64,000 bases of DNA from Capronia americana (taxonomy: Eukaryota; Ascomycota; Eurotiomycetes; Chaetothyriales; Herpotrichiellaceae), in assembly GCA_016110215.1 (NCBI GenBank), contig JADWQD010000015.1:682001-746000 (forward strand), read 5' to 3'. The position numbers and the translations under genes are program-made. A model generated the notes under the pieces. The model saw only the letters and a list, made by a program, of their open reading frames with translations, was not told where the DNA came from and did no database searches. This document shows, one piece after another, positions 20,499 through 31,004 of this stretch; within the stretch, counting starts at the first letter, position 1; the number at the start of each line of letters is the position of its first letter.

Positions 20499-21403
20499 AC
20501 GAGCGATTCCAGCCGACAGACAAAGGATGAAATGCGTATCCATCTTGAGAGATTCGGAAGCAGCCCGAATCATGGTGTGAATGGTTTGTGGATATTCAAG
20601 GAGGGCCTCCAATTTGGATGGATGGATGTTGCGGCAGACCCTGGTGCAGACCGTAGGTAGTGGACTCGGGCAGGGAGAGGAGTTGCCTTGAGCCGTGTGC
20701 ATCAACCGACTCGGAAAGTGTCCTATGATGAAATGAAATAAACGCAAGGAATCCAGACTCAAACTTCTCTCACCTTATATTTTGGCCCAGCGACGCGTAA
20801 GGACTACAGGATTTTCCCTCACCTAAAATTACGGAATTGAAGTCGTCCCGTTGCGTCCATTGTCGTCGAGAGGCGCCATTCACGATGCAATAGAATAGAA
20901 TAGAGCATATTAAGAGAGTCGTCCTCACAGAAACAGGTCAAGACATATACAGTGTAAGCCTAGCGTAGATGATCGTACGAGGTGGAGCTTCCGTCCTGGT
21001 TGAAGGGCTCGATGAATCATGGTTGACTGGGATGCTGGGCAAATTCCTGTCCGTGGCATCTACATGGGGTGCGCTTAATACGAGAGGCCTAGCAGGTGCT
21101 TGGAGGGAGATACACATATGGGCTCCTGATGGTCTGTGTGGGTCATACATGCTTGGATCGGTCAGTGTTGCCGCTGGAAATGTAGTGGTATTTGGATAGC
21201 CCTACCCGCGCATTGGTGGCAACCCGGTTCAACCCTTTCATAAACTGTGGCGAGATGTACAGTACAGTGCCATCCGCGGAGTGGCTATGCTCTGGGAGGC
21301 CAGACCGGCCACCCGGAACAAGGAAGCACGTATATTTCAAATGGGAACGATATAGTCAGACACAATCCAGGGATTAAATGCTACCCCTGAAATACTCCCT
21401 ACA
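20499..21403. other. convergent intergenic region
   Basis: The 905 bp hold the 3' ends of the WW-domain gene and the Zn2Cys6 gene. Only short open frames are present, with no recognisable domain. An AATAGAATAGAATAG short tandem tract lies near 20891-20903. Confidence 0.45.
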
Positions 21404-23524
21404 TCATTCGGTATAGTCGGGATGGATCGTGCCCCCGAACAACGCCGTGTCGGAAAAATCCGAAAAGATCTCAGGGAATAACTCCTCAATGGAGCCCTGC
21501 TGGGTGAGGAACGCCTCCTCTGGTAAAGGGTCGCCGAGGTGGTGATCCTCGCCTCCGTACCCACGCGTGTCCATCCGGTCATGGTGCATGGTGATGTTCG
21601 GCAAATTGGGCGTCCTGGCCATGGGCGTCTTGGGCAGGGAATCCTCGATGCGTTTCAGCACGGATTCGCTCTGTGAGAGCGCGGTTTCCGCGAGATCCCA
21701 TTGGTGTTCCTCGTAGTGTTTGCGCAGGCAGTCGACCAGGGTGCGGGCGCTGGACATGCATTGCGTGCGCACGTTGGAGTAGCTTGTTTGCAGGGCGCAG
21801 CGGAGGAGGAGCGTCACGGCCGAGGTGAAATGATGCGCATTGTACGGTAACCAGAAACCCATCAGGTCTTGCTTGTGTAGGGAAGTGACGAATCGGACGA
21901 TATCTTCGGCGGCGGCTTGACAGCCCAGCAGCCAGGATGAGGCCGGGTCGCTCTCTCGCTGGCTGATTTCATGCCAGGCTATGCGGCGCAGGAGCATGCG
22001 TACCGAGAGGTAGGATAGTTGAAGGTTCACTAGGCCTGGCACTGGTGGTCTGTTGTGGAAGTCGTTCAGATTCAGCCAGCTGGGGCGGCTTTCCATCCAG
22101 CGGTTGAGCTCGATTTCCGATCTTGACGTCTGCTCAGCGGCGATGCTGTCGTTGCCTGACCGGATGTGGTATATCAGCGGCAGGACATCCCCCACGATTT
22201 CGGTCAGCCGGCAGAGGTGGATATAGACGTCGGCCGCTCGCGCGTGCTTAACAGACCCTCCTCTTCCCTGAGTGAGCAATTCGACGGTTGGCAACGGAAC
22301 GTCATAGTGTCCTTTGGAGATATAAGGTGGCGTTCCCTGCGCGAAGTTGAACCATCGATCCTGAATCACGACAGCCCACCACGCTCTCCATCGTAGTCTC
22401 TTCTCCATATCACTGATCTTCCACTCGCTGCAGTCATGGTTCAACCCAATTGCATGAGACAACGCCACCGCCCTCGCAACATCGGCAACGTTCTTCACTA
22501 GACATCGCGACGGTCTTCCAGCAATATCAATGCATATCGAGATGATTGTTGATAGGTCGCCCTTTTGCATATCGGCGATATTCGCCGCGACCGCTGTTTG
22601 CCACGCGAAGTCCTGATCAGGTCGTGCATATCCAGCCAACGCTGGAGAGGCGTCCCAGTAGAATAGAGCATACGCGACCAAGTTGACGAAGAAGGTCTGA
22701 GGCAACTGATTTCGATCCTTGCACCTCGCCATGATACAGTCCTCCTCTGTGACAGGATAACAAGGGTGAAAATGCTCGTAATAATTCGCCAACAGCTTGT
22801 CGATAAACGGGTCGACCTGATCCAGTAATTCGCCAGGCATGTCCTTTGTACAGTTGCAATCCGTTGGACTCGGCCGTCGGGGTGGAATAGAAACATGATA
22901 AATCGGCTTCTGAGAATCTCGCCTCCCGATACTAGGTTGGATGGGAACATGTCCTGACGTCCCATCGGCCTGGGGCAAGTACTGATCAAGAATTTGAGTG
23001 TCCCGGGCGATAACAGGGCCAACAATGTGCGAGAACCCCTCGAGCGCTTTGTCGTCGGCGATCAGAGAACGATGGATGAAGCCAATTTTGGGCGTCACGC
23101 GGTCGTCCTTTTTCGCTGTTGCAGAAGAGCAAGGCACGCCATGCATGCGGCATAGTAAGCACGCTTGGCCGGGCACTTCAATGGTACATCGTGATCGACG
23201 TTTATGGCAGCGCGCACAGGCGGGATATTTGTGGGAGCGGTAAGGGCGGGCGGTTTTCATGATTGAGGGGTAGTCGTCCTGGGGAACAATATCTACCTGC
23301 ACAAACAGCTTTGTGGGGTCGGGTACAGCGACGCCCGTAGCTGGCGACGGGGATTTTGTCGAGTCCGTCGGTGTCAACGGCGTGGTATCGGTGGCAGTTT
23401 GCGGCGGTGCTCGAGGGAAGCCTAAAGCTGGAGACGACGGGGAGCTACAGGCCATCGCGACATCGGCACGTGACTCGGCTTTGCGACGCTTGTTGCTGAT
23501 GGAGCTAGTCCGGATGAGGCCCAT
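21404..23524 (-). CDS. Zn2Cys6 transcription factor, 706 aa
   Basis: The DNA-binding cluster is C-x2-C-x6-C-x8-C-x2-C-x6-C at Cys103, 106, 113, 122, 125 and 132 (starting CARCHKRRSRC), preceded by about 95 disordered residues. The region from about 240 to 560 has the fungal transcription-factor middle homology pattern (VDPFIDKLLANYYEHFHPCYPV, split here as a long acidic-hydrophobic block, then SHAIGLNHDCSEW). No intron is needed. The gene diverges from the dialkylglycine-decarboxylase-like gene across an 847-bp space, the usual arrangement of a pathway-specific activator beside its target. That regulatory link is an inference from position only. Confidence 0.92.
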   Translation of the reverse strand: MGLIRTSSISNKRRKAESRADVAMACSSPSSPALGFPRAPPQTATDTTPLTPTDSTKSPSPATGVAVPDPTKLFVQVDIVPQDDYPSIMKTARPYRSHKYPACARCHKRRSRCTIEVPGQACLLCRMHGVPCSSATAKKDDRVTPKIGFIHRSLIADDKALEGFSHIVGPVIARDTQILDQYLPQADGTSGHVPIQPSIGRRDSQKPIYHVSIPPRRPSPTDCNCTKDMPGELLDQVDPFIDKLLANYYEHFHPCYPVTEEDCIMARCKDRNQLPQTFFVNLVAYALFYWDASPALAGYARPDQDFAWQTAVAANIADMQKGDLSTIISICIDIAGRPSRCLVKNVADVARAVALSHAIGLNHDCSEWKISDMEKRLRWRAWWAVVIQDRWFNFAQGTPPYISKGHYDVPLPTVELLTQGRGGSVKHARAADVYIHLCRLTEIVGDVLPLIYHIRSGNDSIAAEQTSRSEIELNRWMESRPSWLNLNDFHNRPPVPGLVNLQLSYLSVRMLLRRIAWHEISQRESDPASSWLLGCQAAAEDIVRFVTSLHKQDLMGFWLPYNAHHFTSAVTLLLRCALQTSYSNVRTQCMSSARTLVDCLRKHYEEHQWDLAETALSQSESVLKRIEDSLPKTPMARTPNLPNITMHHDRMDTRGYGGEDHHLGDPLPEEAFLTQQGSIEELFPEIFSDFSDTALFGGTIHPDYTE

Positions 23525-24371
23525 GGTGCCGACGAATGACGAGCTACTGTCGCCCGCTGATTCACTTCTGCTTCACTCAGTGCTCAGCTGTCAGTCGTTC
23601 AGCTTCAATCCTCCCTCTCCTCGCCGGTATGGGTCGAGAAGCTACCGTGTGCGACGATGAAGGCAAAAAGTCTTGCGACAATGTGCTCTCGGTCTGCCAA
23701 GATCGCTCCCTTTGACAGCCAGATGGTGCCACTTGTTCTGGGAGGGTTGACTCAGCGCGGCTGCTCCTCTATCTTTCAGCACTGCACTCTCCGCGGCAGA
23801 TCACGTTTATGTATCGACAGGGCGGACACCCGCCCTACTCAGCGAGAGCACCACATGAGCTGCACGTCAACACTTTCCCGTCGGGGGGCGGGAGCAGTGA
23901 AGATGGAGTGAGGCTTGCCAAAAGCACCCCCTCGATCACCCACCTTACCCTGCAGATTGTCCGCTTGACTTGGGTTCCCTTCTGTCCCCCTCTAGCCTCT
24001 CCATCGCAGAACGCTGCTCCGACACCAAAGAACAGCAATGGCTCGAAGCATGATCTCTTCTAAGCGAACGTTTTTCCTCGTACAAGACCTCAATTCTACA
24101 CCGTCACTCCAACTCCGCAAGGAGGGGCAGCGGGTTTCAGTGAGACCTTGCCACATCAGGTAAGCCGCGCTGATAACCATTCCAATCAGCCCCTTCACTT
24201 TCCGTCGGCAAACGTTTGAATCTCTTGTATATCATTATTCGCCTTGGAACGATGACCCTGGCGAGAAATGCCTTCTCTTTACAGGTTTCCATCGTCTGCA
24301 ATATTTGTCAGTCCGTGTGGCAGTCCAGCAATCAGCCTCGTTTGCACAAACCCTTATAGGTAAAGGAAGCC
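23525..24371. promoter_or_regulatory. shared divergent promoter of Zn2Cys6 factor and PLP enzyme
   Basis: The 847-bp region separates two divergent genes and should contain both promoters. Several CGG/CCG triplets are present, including an everted CCGCGG near 23790, but no single clear dimer site stands out. No coding frame here is supported. Confidence 0.3.
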
Positions 24372-25772
24372 ATGGCTCCAATGATCGAAGACGGTCTCCC
24401 CTCCAACATCCCGATTGCCAAATCCAGCAATCTCGACAAGCCCACCCTGTACAGCGACGTCGACGACGATGAACTCAACAACGCGGCAAAATCGTGCCTT
24501 GCAAACTATGGCACCAAGTTCGAAAAGGACATCATTGTCGGCAGCAAAGACCTCTATGTATACACCGCCTCGGGCCACAAATGCCTCGACTGGACCTCTG
24601 GCCAGATGTCGTGCCTGATAGGCCACGGCCACCCTGAAATTGTGTCTACAATCCACGACCATGCCGCCAACTTGGACCACTTGTTCTCTGGCATGCTCTC
24701 TCCGCCAGTCATCAATCTAGCGAAGCGCCTCACATCCCTCTTGCCACCGGGATTAGATAAGGCATTCTTCCTCAGCACAGGCGGCGAATCGAACGAGGCC
24801 GCCATCAAAATGGCAAAGGTGTACACTGGCAAATTTGAAATCGTGGGGTTGGGGGCCAGTTGGCACGGCGTCACCGCCCAAGCGCTAGGAACACAATACC
24901 ACTTTGGCCGCAGGGGACAAGGACCCCTGATGCCAGGGATGCATATGCTTCCCCCACCCAATGCTTATCGATCCATATTCCGCAACCCGGACGGCAGCTA
25001 CGATTGGGAGACGGAACTCAACTATGGTTGGGACCTGATCGATCGGGCGTCCTGCGGCTCGTTAGCGGCTTGTATAGTCGAATGCATCCAATCCAGTGCA
25101 GGCATGCACGTCCTCCCGCAAGGTTACCTCAAAGCCCTTAAGAAGCATTGCGAGCGGCGCGGCATGTTACTCATCGTGGACGAAGCGCAGACTGGCGTCG
25201 GACGATGCGGCGACCTTTTCGCAATCAACCATGAAGATGTCGTCCCGGATATCTTGACGCTGAGCAAGACATTGGGCAACGGCCTGCCACTCAGTGCCGT
25301 GGTGATGAGCGCCGAGATTGAACGGGTCTGTACAGAAAGAGATTATTGCTTCTACACAACGCACGTCAATGACCCCCTGCCCGCAGCCGTGGGCGATAAA
25401 GTCCTGGAAATTGTCGTGCGGGATAATCTGGTCGAGCACTCGCGCCAGATGGGTCTGCATCTGCAAGCCGGGCTGCAGAGGCTAAAATCTCGCTATGCAT
25501 GCATAGGCGACGTGCGTGGCCGCGGATTGATGGCCGGGGTGGAGATTGTAGGTGACCGCCAGAAGAAAACCCCTGCGATCGATTTAGCCAAGGACATCGC
25601 CAGCAAGATGTACGAGTTGGGTCTGTGGGCAAATCTAAGCAGTCACTCCAGTTTTGGTGGCGTGTTCAGGATTGCGCCCCCAATCGTTATGACGAAAGAG
25701 CAACTCGATCAAGGACTGGAGATCATGGAACAGGCTTTCCAGACCACCAAGGGTAGTATGCCGTTGTATTGA
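24372..25772 (+). CDS. 2,2-dialkylglycine decarboxylase-type PLP enzyme, 466 aa
   Basis: A class III (subgroup II) PLP aminotransferase-fold enzyme with close pattern match to bacterial 2,2-dialkylglycine decarboxylase. Gln78 (WTSGQMS), Trp164 (SWHG), Asp270 (VDEAQTGVGR), Schiff-base Lys299 (LTLSKTLGNGLP) and Arg433 (FRIAPP) line up at constant offsets with the bacterial residues Gln52, Trp138, Lys272 and Arg406. The position of bacterial Met141 is Val167 here. The bacterial enzyme decarboxylates dialkylglycines such as 2-aminoisobutyrate to a ketone, then transaminates pyruvate to alanine. The protein has about 25 more N-terminal residues than the bacterial form and no evident targeting signal. 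It is intronless, with a good start context. A general omega-aminotransferase is the alternative, but the Gln78/Trp164 pair argues for the decarboxylase branch. The Zn2Cys6 gene upstream may control it. Confidence 0.88.
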   Translation: MAPMIEDGLPSNIPIAKSSNLDKPTLYSDVDDDELNNAAKSCLANYGTKFEKDIIVGSKDLYVYTASGHKCLDWTSGQMSCLIGHGHPEIVSTIHDHAANLDHLFSGMLSPPVINLAKRLTSLLPPGLDKAFFLSTGGESNEAAIKMAKVYTGKFEIVGLGASWHGVTAQALGTQYHFGRRGQGPLMPGMHMLPPPNAYRSIFRNPDGSYDWETELNYGWDLIDRASCGSLAACIVECIQSSAGMHVLPQGYLKALKKHCERRGMLLIVDEAQTGVGRCGDLFAINHEDVVPDILTLSKTLGNGLPLSAVVMSAEIERVCTERDYCFYTTHVNDPLPAAVGDKVLEIVVRDNLVEHSRQMGLHLQAGLQRLKSRYACIGDVRGRGLMAGVEIVGDRQKKTPAIDLAKDIASKMYELGLWANLSSHSSFGGVFRIAPPIVMTKEQLDQGLEIMEQAFQTTKGSMPLY

Positions 25773-26462
25773 GGTTGACACTCGCCGACGGTGTCAAGTG
25801 GTTTGCAATGCCCTGTCGTCGTACCGGACGGTATCGGTGTGCTTTCATAAGCAACATGCTTTTGATGACGCGAGAGCAGCCAGACCACAGATCCTAGTTC
25901 CTAGTTCCTAGATCCCTGAATCGACGACGCCGTACCGACGAAGTGGTCTCGAAATGGTTGTACCAGTGTCCGATCTTCTTCCAGCACGGAACGTTTACAC
26001 CCTGCCGTCCCTTTTGCGTGGCCCCTTCGCAAAGGCTACCCCTTTCCGATCGCCTCCTTCAGTGTCATGCAAGCTCACCCTGTCACTATTGAATTTTCCT
26101 TGTCTTCTTTGGCCATAGTAGTCTCCTCGACAAATCTCCTCCCCATCCCCAACTCCCACATTGGGCTGTCCCACCCGACGGACGAGGCTGGATCATCCAA
26201 GATCGAAGGCCCAAATCTCCCAGGGCCACGTCAGTCAGGGTTACAGTTTCAGTAATATAGTTGATCAGACTGGATGGTCTGTGACTAATCCGACGCATCT
26301 AAGCCGACGGCCTACACCCACCCAGCCCACTCATTACATACGTAGGATACAGTAATTGGTGAGGCGCCTATCGACCAGTCCAAGGTCCGATTGACCGTTT
26401 TTACTTGTGATACTATGGGCACGCATACACATGTGCGGCTCAAATGCGGCTCACGCAAAAAA

Positions 26463-26552
26463 GGTAGATAGATAGATTGGTAGATTGGTAGATAGATAGA
26501 TAGGTAGGTAGGTAGGTAGGTAGGTAGGTAGGTATGCGTGTATGTATGTATG
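26463..26552. repeat. GATA/GGTA/TGTA compound microsatellite
   Basis: A run of GATA units passes into about nine GGTA units (26502-26534) and then TGTA units. It reads directly from the sequence. Confidence 0.9.
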
Positions 26553-26833
26553 CACGCCAGTACAGTAGGTGGAGTATGTACAGTACATACCTTCGAGACA
26601 TCCAAAGTCGAACAAAACGGTCTTGTCGAACCTCGCTGCCCACCAACCAACCAATCCGTCTACGTATCAGAAACTATCTGCCCGTACCTGCCGCCTCGCG
26701 CTACGACCCGAGTCCCGTACTGTACTCTGCACTATACTGTGTACTCCGTACGGTGGTGGCTGTTGGTGTGCACGGAGGAGTCATTACAGTCCTTGAACAT
26801 AGTACACGGCATTGCGAGGCATGGCATGGCATA

Positions 26834-26860
26834 GAATGAATGAATGAATGAATGAATGAA
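26834..26860. repeat. GAAT/TGAA microsatellite, about 6-7 copies
   Basis: A perfect tetranucleotide repeat seen directly, next to GGCAT direct repeats at 26818-26830. Confidence 0.9.
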
Positions 26861-27793
26861 AGGCATCCTGTCGTTTAGTTTCGTATCGTACCTCGTATGG
26901 TCCATGAGGTGAGCGGAGTACAAGTGACAAGTGACATAGGTGACGAGCGAGCAACATACATCCTGTATATACCAAGAGCGGAGCCATATCCACCACCCCC
27001 TTGATGGTGATGATGTTATCATAAAGGTTGTGTTTACGTGGATTGTGGGCCCGGTCCCGATAATTAATGATCATCTTTTATGGACCCCAGTCGTTGTATG
27101 ATTTGATTGACTGACTAACTGACTGATCGACGTCTTTGTGTTGGAAGAGACGAAATACCTACCTATACTCGCATCGGACCGGAATTGTTTTTCTCTGTTT
27201 CCCACACCTGCGCATCTATTGTATATTCGCATTGTGTTGCGCGCGGTTCTGGATCAGAGCGACGTCGACCTGACCTGACCGGTGCATGGTTCGCGACGGA
27301 CTATTATATGTTCAGTTGAATATTTACCTTATACAGTAGAGCATTCAGGGAGCAGGGGCCTTATATGAAGAGTGGACCGCGACTGTCATCGGTCTAGATG
27401 GAACATTGAAGGAGATTATACAAGGTATACGTATAAGAGCTGCCTACGGTCATGTCAGGGAGAGGTCCACAGCCCCTGGGGGTTAGCCCAAAAAGACTGA
27501 ATATCCTGGCAATTCGTGCCTGGAACTTGGACTTCTTAGCTTATATGCCTGTCCGGAACCCGCTGTTCCTGGCAGGTCATACGTGTAGTCCACAAAGACT
27601 CTCAGCTACTGTCACAGCAGAGTAAAGACCGTATCGTAGGGCAGAGCAGCGAGGAGACCAAATAGCCATCTTGCGTTGCTAATTGACTAGCCGCTTAAAA
27701 CATTGTCAAAAAGATAAGCACAGCGGCTTCCGCCTCGCCATTCCATCAAGCACGCCACCCTCACGGCCAGCAATCAAAATCACGGCTCACGAC

Positions 27794-29116
27794 TCACACT
27801 TTACTCTTCAGGGGCGTTTGATTCGTGGCCTCCACCTCGGCCTTCTTTTTGGGCTTATAATTCCTCTTGTCGTCCTCGACACCGCCCTCGCCAGCAACGT
27901 TATGCCCATAGGCGACCCGTTCCACCTCGTCAAATAAGCTCATGATCGTCGGATTCAGGAACGGTAGGATACTCGAGACAATCATGCCAGCGATGCCCGT
28001 CTTCGGATCGACCCAGTAGAACAGATTGCCGAGCCCGGCCCACCCACCACTGCCGGCCTTCCGCCCGTACGGCAAGTCCTCGTGGTTGAGGAGTAAGCCG
28101 GCGGACCAGCCTTTCTTCTCTGCAGGCAAAGACGGGAATAAAGTCCCCTCGAGTGTCGCCATGGGGATAGAGGTGGCGATCTCGCCGACGAAAGAGCGAT
28201 CAACTTCGGGGCCTAGCTGGTCCTTGAAGACATAGTCCTTCACGGTCTCCGGCTTGAGGATCTGGTTCCCCGTTGTCGGGGACGTGCCGTTGCTAAGCAG
28301 CGTGGCCAGTAATTTCGCGTAGTCATTCATCGTGCTGTACAGGAATCCGCCGCCTCCCCACATCTGGGGCGACTCGTTGTGACGTGCATCCTTGTTGCCG
28401 ATAAGGCCTTGGCCCTCGATGTCGAAGTGCACGGCGGCAATGTTCTTCTTGTCTGGTGAAAGTTTCGCGCCCGTTTCCGTCATGCCTAGTGGTTGGAGGA
28501 TGTGTTTGGTCAGGTAGTCGATAAGACTCTCGCCAGAGGCCGCTTCAATGACAAAACCGAGCCAGTCGATGCCGATCCCGTAGATGTACCTAGTCCCCGG
28601 GTCAGATACCAAGGGCGTTTCGAAATCCTCCCAGTCGCCTATGGAATGGTAGCCCATGGGTTGACGACCTGTATATGCGCGCCATGCCAGAGTCGAGTGG
28701 TCGAAAAAGTCGTAGGTAAAGCCAACGGTGTGGGTGATGAGGTGGAGGACCGTCGGCTTCGTCTTGGCGGGCCGGAGGACGGGTTCGAGTTTGCCATCTG
28801 CTCCTGGCTTGATGGATTCGATGACCTGGATCTTGGCAATCCTGGGCACGTATTCCTCCACGGGGTCGTCCAGCGCAAGCTTGCCTTCTTCCATGAGCTG
28901 AAGGGCGGCAATCGTGGTGAGGAGTTTGGTGCATGAGAATATCGCCACTGTGGTGTCGGCGTCGAATGGAGCGGCGTCTGGCTCTTGAAGATGAGTTGTG
29001 CCGAATGTCCCTTTCGACAGAAAGTTGCCCTTCCCATCGACAACGAAGTATCCGACTCCAGGCACTTTCTTCTCCTTCACGGCCTCTTCGAAGAGGGGTC
29101 TCAGTTGGGCGTCCAT
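27794..29116 (-). CDS. beta-lactamase-fold serine hydrolase (class C / LovD-like), 440 aa
   Basis: The protein has the serine beta-lactamase/penicillin-binding fold. The S-x-x-K motif is SCTK with nucleophile Ser61 and Lys64. The tyrosine motif corresponds to Tyr179 in RYIYGIGIDWLG. A WGGGGFLYSTMNDYAKLL segment and a C-terminal Gly-rich GSGGWAGLGN block stand where the third motif lies. Fungal members are mostly esterases, transesterases (the LovD group) or peptidases, not antibiotic-resistance enzymes, so I name only the fold. No signal peptide is apparent and the C-terminus is Lys-rich. It is intronless and complete. It does not sit in an obvious secondary-metabolite cluster here, so the substrate is open. 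Confidence 0.9.
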   Translation of the reverse strand: MDAQLRPLFEEAVKEKKVPGVGYFVVDGKGNFLSKGTFGTTHLQEPDAAPFDADTTVAIFSCTKLLTTIAALQLMEEGKLALDDPVEEYVPRIAKIQVIESIKPGADGKLEPVLRPAKTKPTVLHLITHTVGFTYDFFDHSTLAWRAYTGRQPMGYHSIGDWEDFETPLVSDPGTRYIYGIGIDWLGFVIEAASGESLIDYLTKHILQPLGMTETGAKLSPDKKNIAAVHFDIEGQGLIGNKDARHNESPQMWGGGGFLYSTMNDYAKLLATLLSNGTSPTTGNQILKPETVKDYVFKDQLGPEVDRSFVGEIATSIPMATLEGTLFPSLPAEKKGWSAGLLLNHEDLPYGRKAGSGGWAGLGNLFYWVDPKTGIAGMIVSSILPFLNPTIMSLFDEVERVAYGHNVAGEGGVEDDKRNYKPKKKAEVEATNQTPLKSKV

Positions 29117-30278
29117 GGCTGAAGTCGCACTTGTGTCACTGGGTCAAGGAACGGTATGCGAGGGACACAGAAGCTTTGAGGGACTCGCCAGTCGGATATT
29201 TAGAGTTCAAGATAGTCCTTCCAGGGCGAGGCGGGGATTTGCCGACGAGAATGAGGAGAACCGAGGGGTAGCAGAAGGATAGTAAACGGCAGGCGGGCTG
29301 GATTACTTACCAGGATATTTGTGTTCTTGATTATCTCGCTGGGTGGCATAGCAGGCGTGACCATGTCTGGTGGGACAAGTGCAAGGTTAGCCGCTGGCAA
29401 CTGTATATGTGGAAGAATCCCGTCGGCTATATACAATGCCTCTTCAGATCGACGTTGCCCTATAATCCTTAGGCCAGACGGCTCCGTTTACCTCCAGTAG
29501 GCACATTGACAAGGCTCGAGGCAAATAAGCCTTGTGTGAGTGAGTGCCCGACATCGAGAGCCATCTTGGAGCAAATAGACATGCATGCTTAGGGCGGCTC
29601 GCCTTATTCAACGGTCTCGCGTATCCCTGTCAATCCCATCTGAGTAGTGCAACATCCAAATCTCCCATCCCGGTAATCCGCCGTCAGCATCCGGTCCATA
29701 TGAGTGTCTGGGCTCGTGGCCTTACGCATTCGGTCGGTCGGCGAGGACTCCGGGTCGCAGACCTCTATTGTAGCACTGAAGTATGGCTGGAAGGAAGCAT
29801 GGTTGCATGGGCCCTCGGGGCCCGGTGTATGCACACACGGACCGTTATTGACAGGTAGGTGGCGGTTATACGTGGAGTGAAGTGTAGTCGGGAAAAAGGA
29901 TGTCGGCAGAGATAGTTCGGGGACTGAAGCAGGTGCTAAAAGGACTAGATTTCTGATCAGAGGTCTGCCGCGGCAGGATCCTGTGATACATGCAATTCGA
30001 CTCTGTAACCAGGAGAGGCTGATATCTCTCGTCCCTGCGAATGGATGTCTCCCGCCATGCAAGACCTTTCCGTGACCGGCTGCTCGGGACTGAGCGACTG
30101 AGGATGCTGGCGGGTATGGCATCTTCTTTGCCGAATCATACATGTCCGGTTATGCTGCTAGAAATCTGAATGCAGACGTCTCGCTGAGAACAGAAGGCCC
30201 TCCGCTTTCTCCGATTGAAATGTTCCAGATGCTTGCCTTAACGGGATATGACGAGGGATTGAGGTAATGGACCGCCGA
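29117..30278. other. intergenic, no supported gene
   Basis: The 1.16-kb spacer lies between two minus-strand genes. A 179-codon minus frame (29604-30143) has no recognisable domain and an unbiased composition. It likely holds the promoter of the serine hydrolase. Confidence 0.4.
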
Positions 30279-31004
30279 TTACCGCTTCCTTTCACGAATG
30301 CTGTCGGAGCCTCGGTCGTTGCCAGTACTTTTACTGCTGCCCGCCAGATAACTGGCAAGATCAAAGCTCTCCGCCCCCGATCCAGCACTTCCGCCCTGCA
30401 TGGCCCGAGTGAGGCCTCCCATAGGACTCTTTTTCTGCATCTCTTCGTATTCGGCTCGCATTTCTGGATCCATATTCTCCATGAGTTTGGGCATGCCAAA
30501 GGTGAAGGCGAGAGCGACAACGGCCATGAGTATCATTGGATTCTTGAGCAGACTCATGGGATTAAATCCCTGTCGCTGCTCGTAAAAGTTCTTCTTCGAC
30601 AGGACTTTGGCAGCCAAATCTAACTGCTCTGTCGGCGCAGCCACAAGAGCCACACCTCTATCCTCCCATCTCGTCCCACGATATGATTCCCAGGCTCCTG
30701 TTATGACGTTCGAGGAGTCAGAGGACGCAGAGATATCGATGCGATAGGGCGCAAAAATATAGTCGTGGCTGTAGATGTCAAGCAGATGTGAGCCGGTTGT
30801 TGGGATGTCCGAGAAGTAGAAGTAGTTGCCTTTCCTTAATGCAGCTCGGATCGTTCGTCCTGAGCCTGAAGTGAGGACAGCATGGCTTGAGGCGGGTAAC
30901 GCGTTCGGGTTGGGGATCACATTCGAGGCTGGAATTGAGACTCGGAGCGAAGCGGCAGCGACAGCGCTGACCATGTAGCACAAAGCGAGGAGGAAACGTG
31001 CCAT
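30279..31004 (-). CDS. EMC7: ER membrane protein complex subunit 7 (EMC7), 241 aa
   Basis: The protein starts with a cleavable-type signal peptide (MARFLLALCYMVSAVAAA). A lumenal beta-sandwich domain follows (SGSGRTIRAALRKGNYFYF, DIPTTGSHLLDIYSHDY). It then has one membrane segment (NPMILMAVVALAFTFGMPKL) and the family-typical ENMDPEMRAEYEEMQKK cytosolic stretch. EMC7 is a subunit of the conserved ER insertase that places moderately hydrophobic and tail-anchored segments in the ER membrane; the yeast relative is Sop4. I chose the second in-frame ATG (31004) because it directly opens the signal peptide; the first ATG (31031) adds nine residues. It is intronless. Confidence 0.9.
   Translation of the reverse strand: MARFLLALCYMVSAVAAASLRVSIPASNVIPNPNALPASSHAVLTSGSGRTIRAALRKGNYFYFSDIPTTGSHLLDIYSHDYIFAPYRIDISASSDSSNVITGAWESYRGTRWEDRGVALVAAPTEQLDLAAKVLSKKNFYEQRQGFNPMSLLKNPMILMAVVALAFTFGMPKLMENMDPEMRAEYEEMQKKSPMGGLTRAMQGGSAGSGAESFDLASYLAGSSKSTGNDRGSDSIRERKR

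Larger units (their letters stand above)
25773..27793. other. 2-kb gene-free region with microsatellites
   Basis: No coding gene is supported in this 2-kb stretch. It contains a CTAGTTC direct repeat (about 25893-25914), a GATA/GGTA microsatellite, a TGAA microsatellite and the dispersed GTACTCCGTAC motif. Frames over the microsatellites encode only Tyr/Leu/Pro/Thr repeats and are artefacts. The next gene ends at 27794 on the minus strand, so most of this is 3' flanking DNA. Confidence 0.5.

Noticed and set aside
26312..26650. Frame encoding YLPTYLPTYLP-type repeats
   Set aside because: Produced by the GATA/GGTA microsatellite; not a gene.
29604..30143. 179-codon minus-strand frame
   Set aside because: No domain, no family-like composition and no splice partners; consistent with chance.
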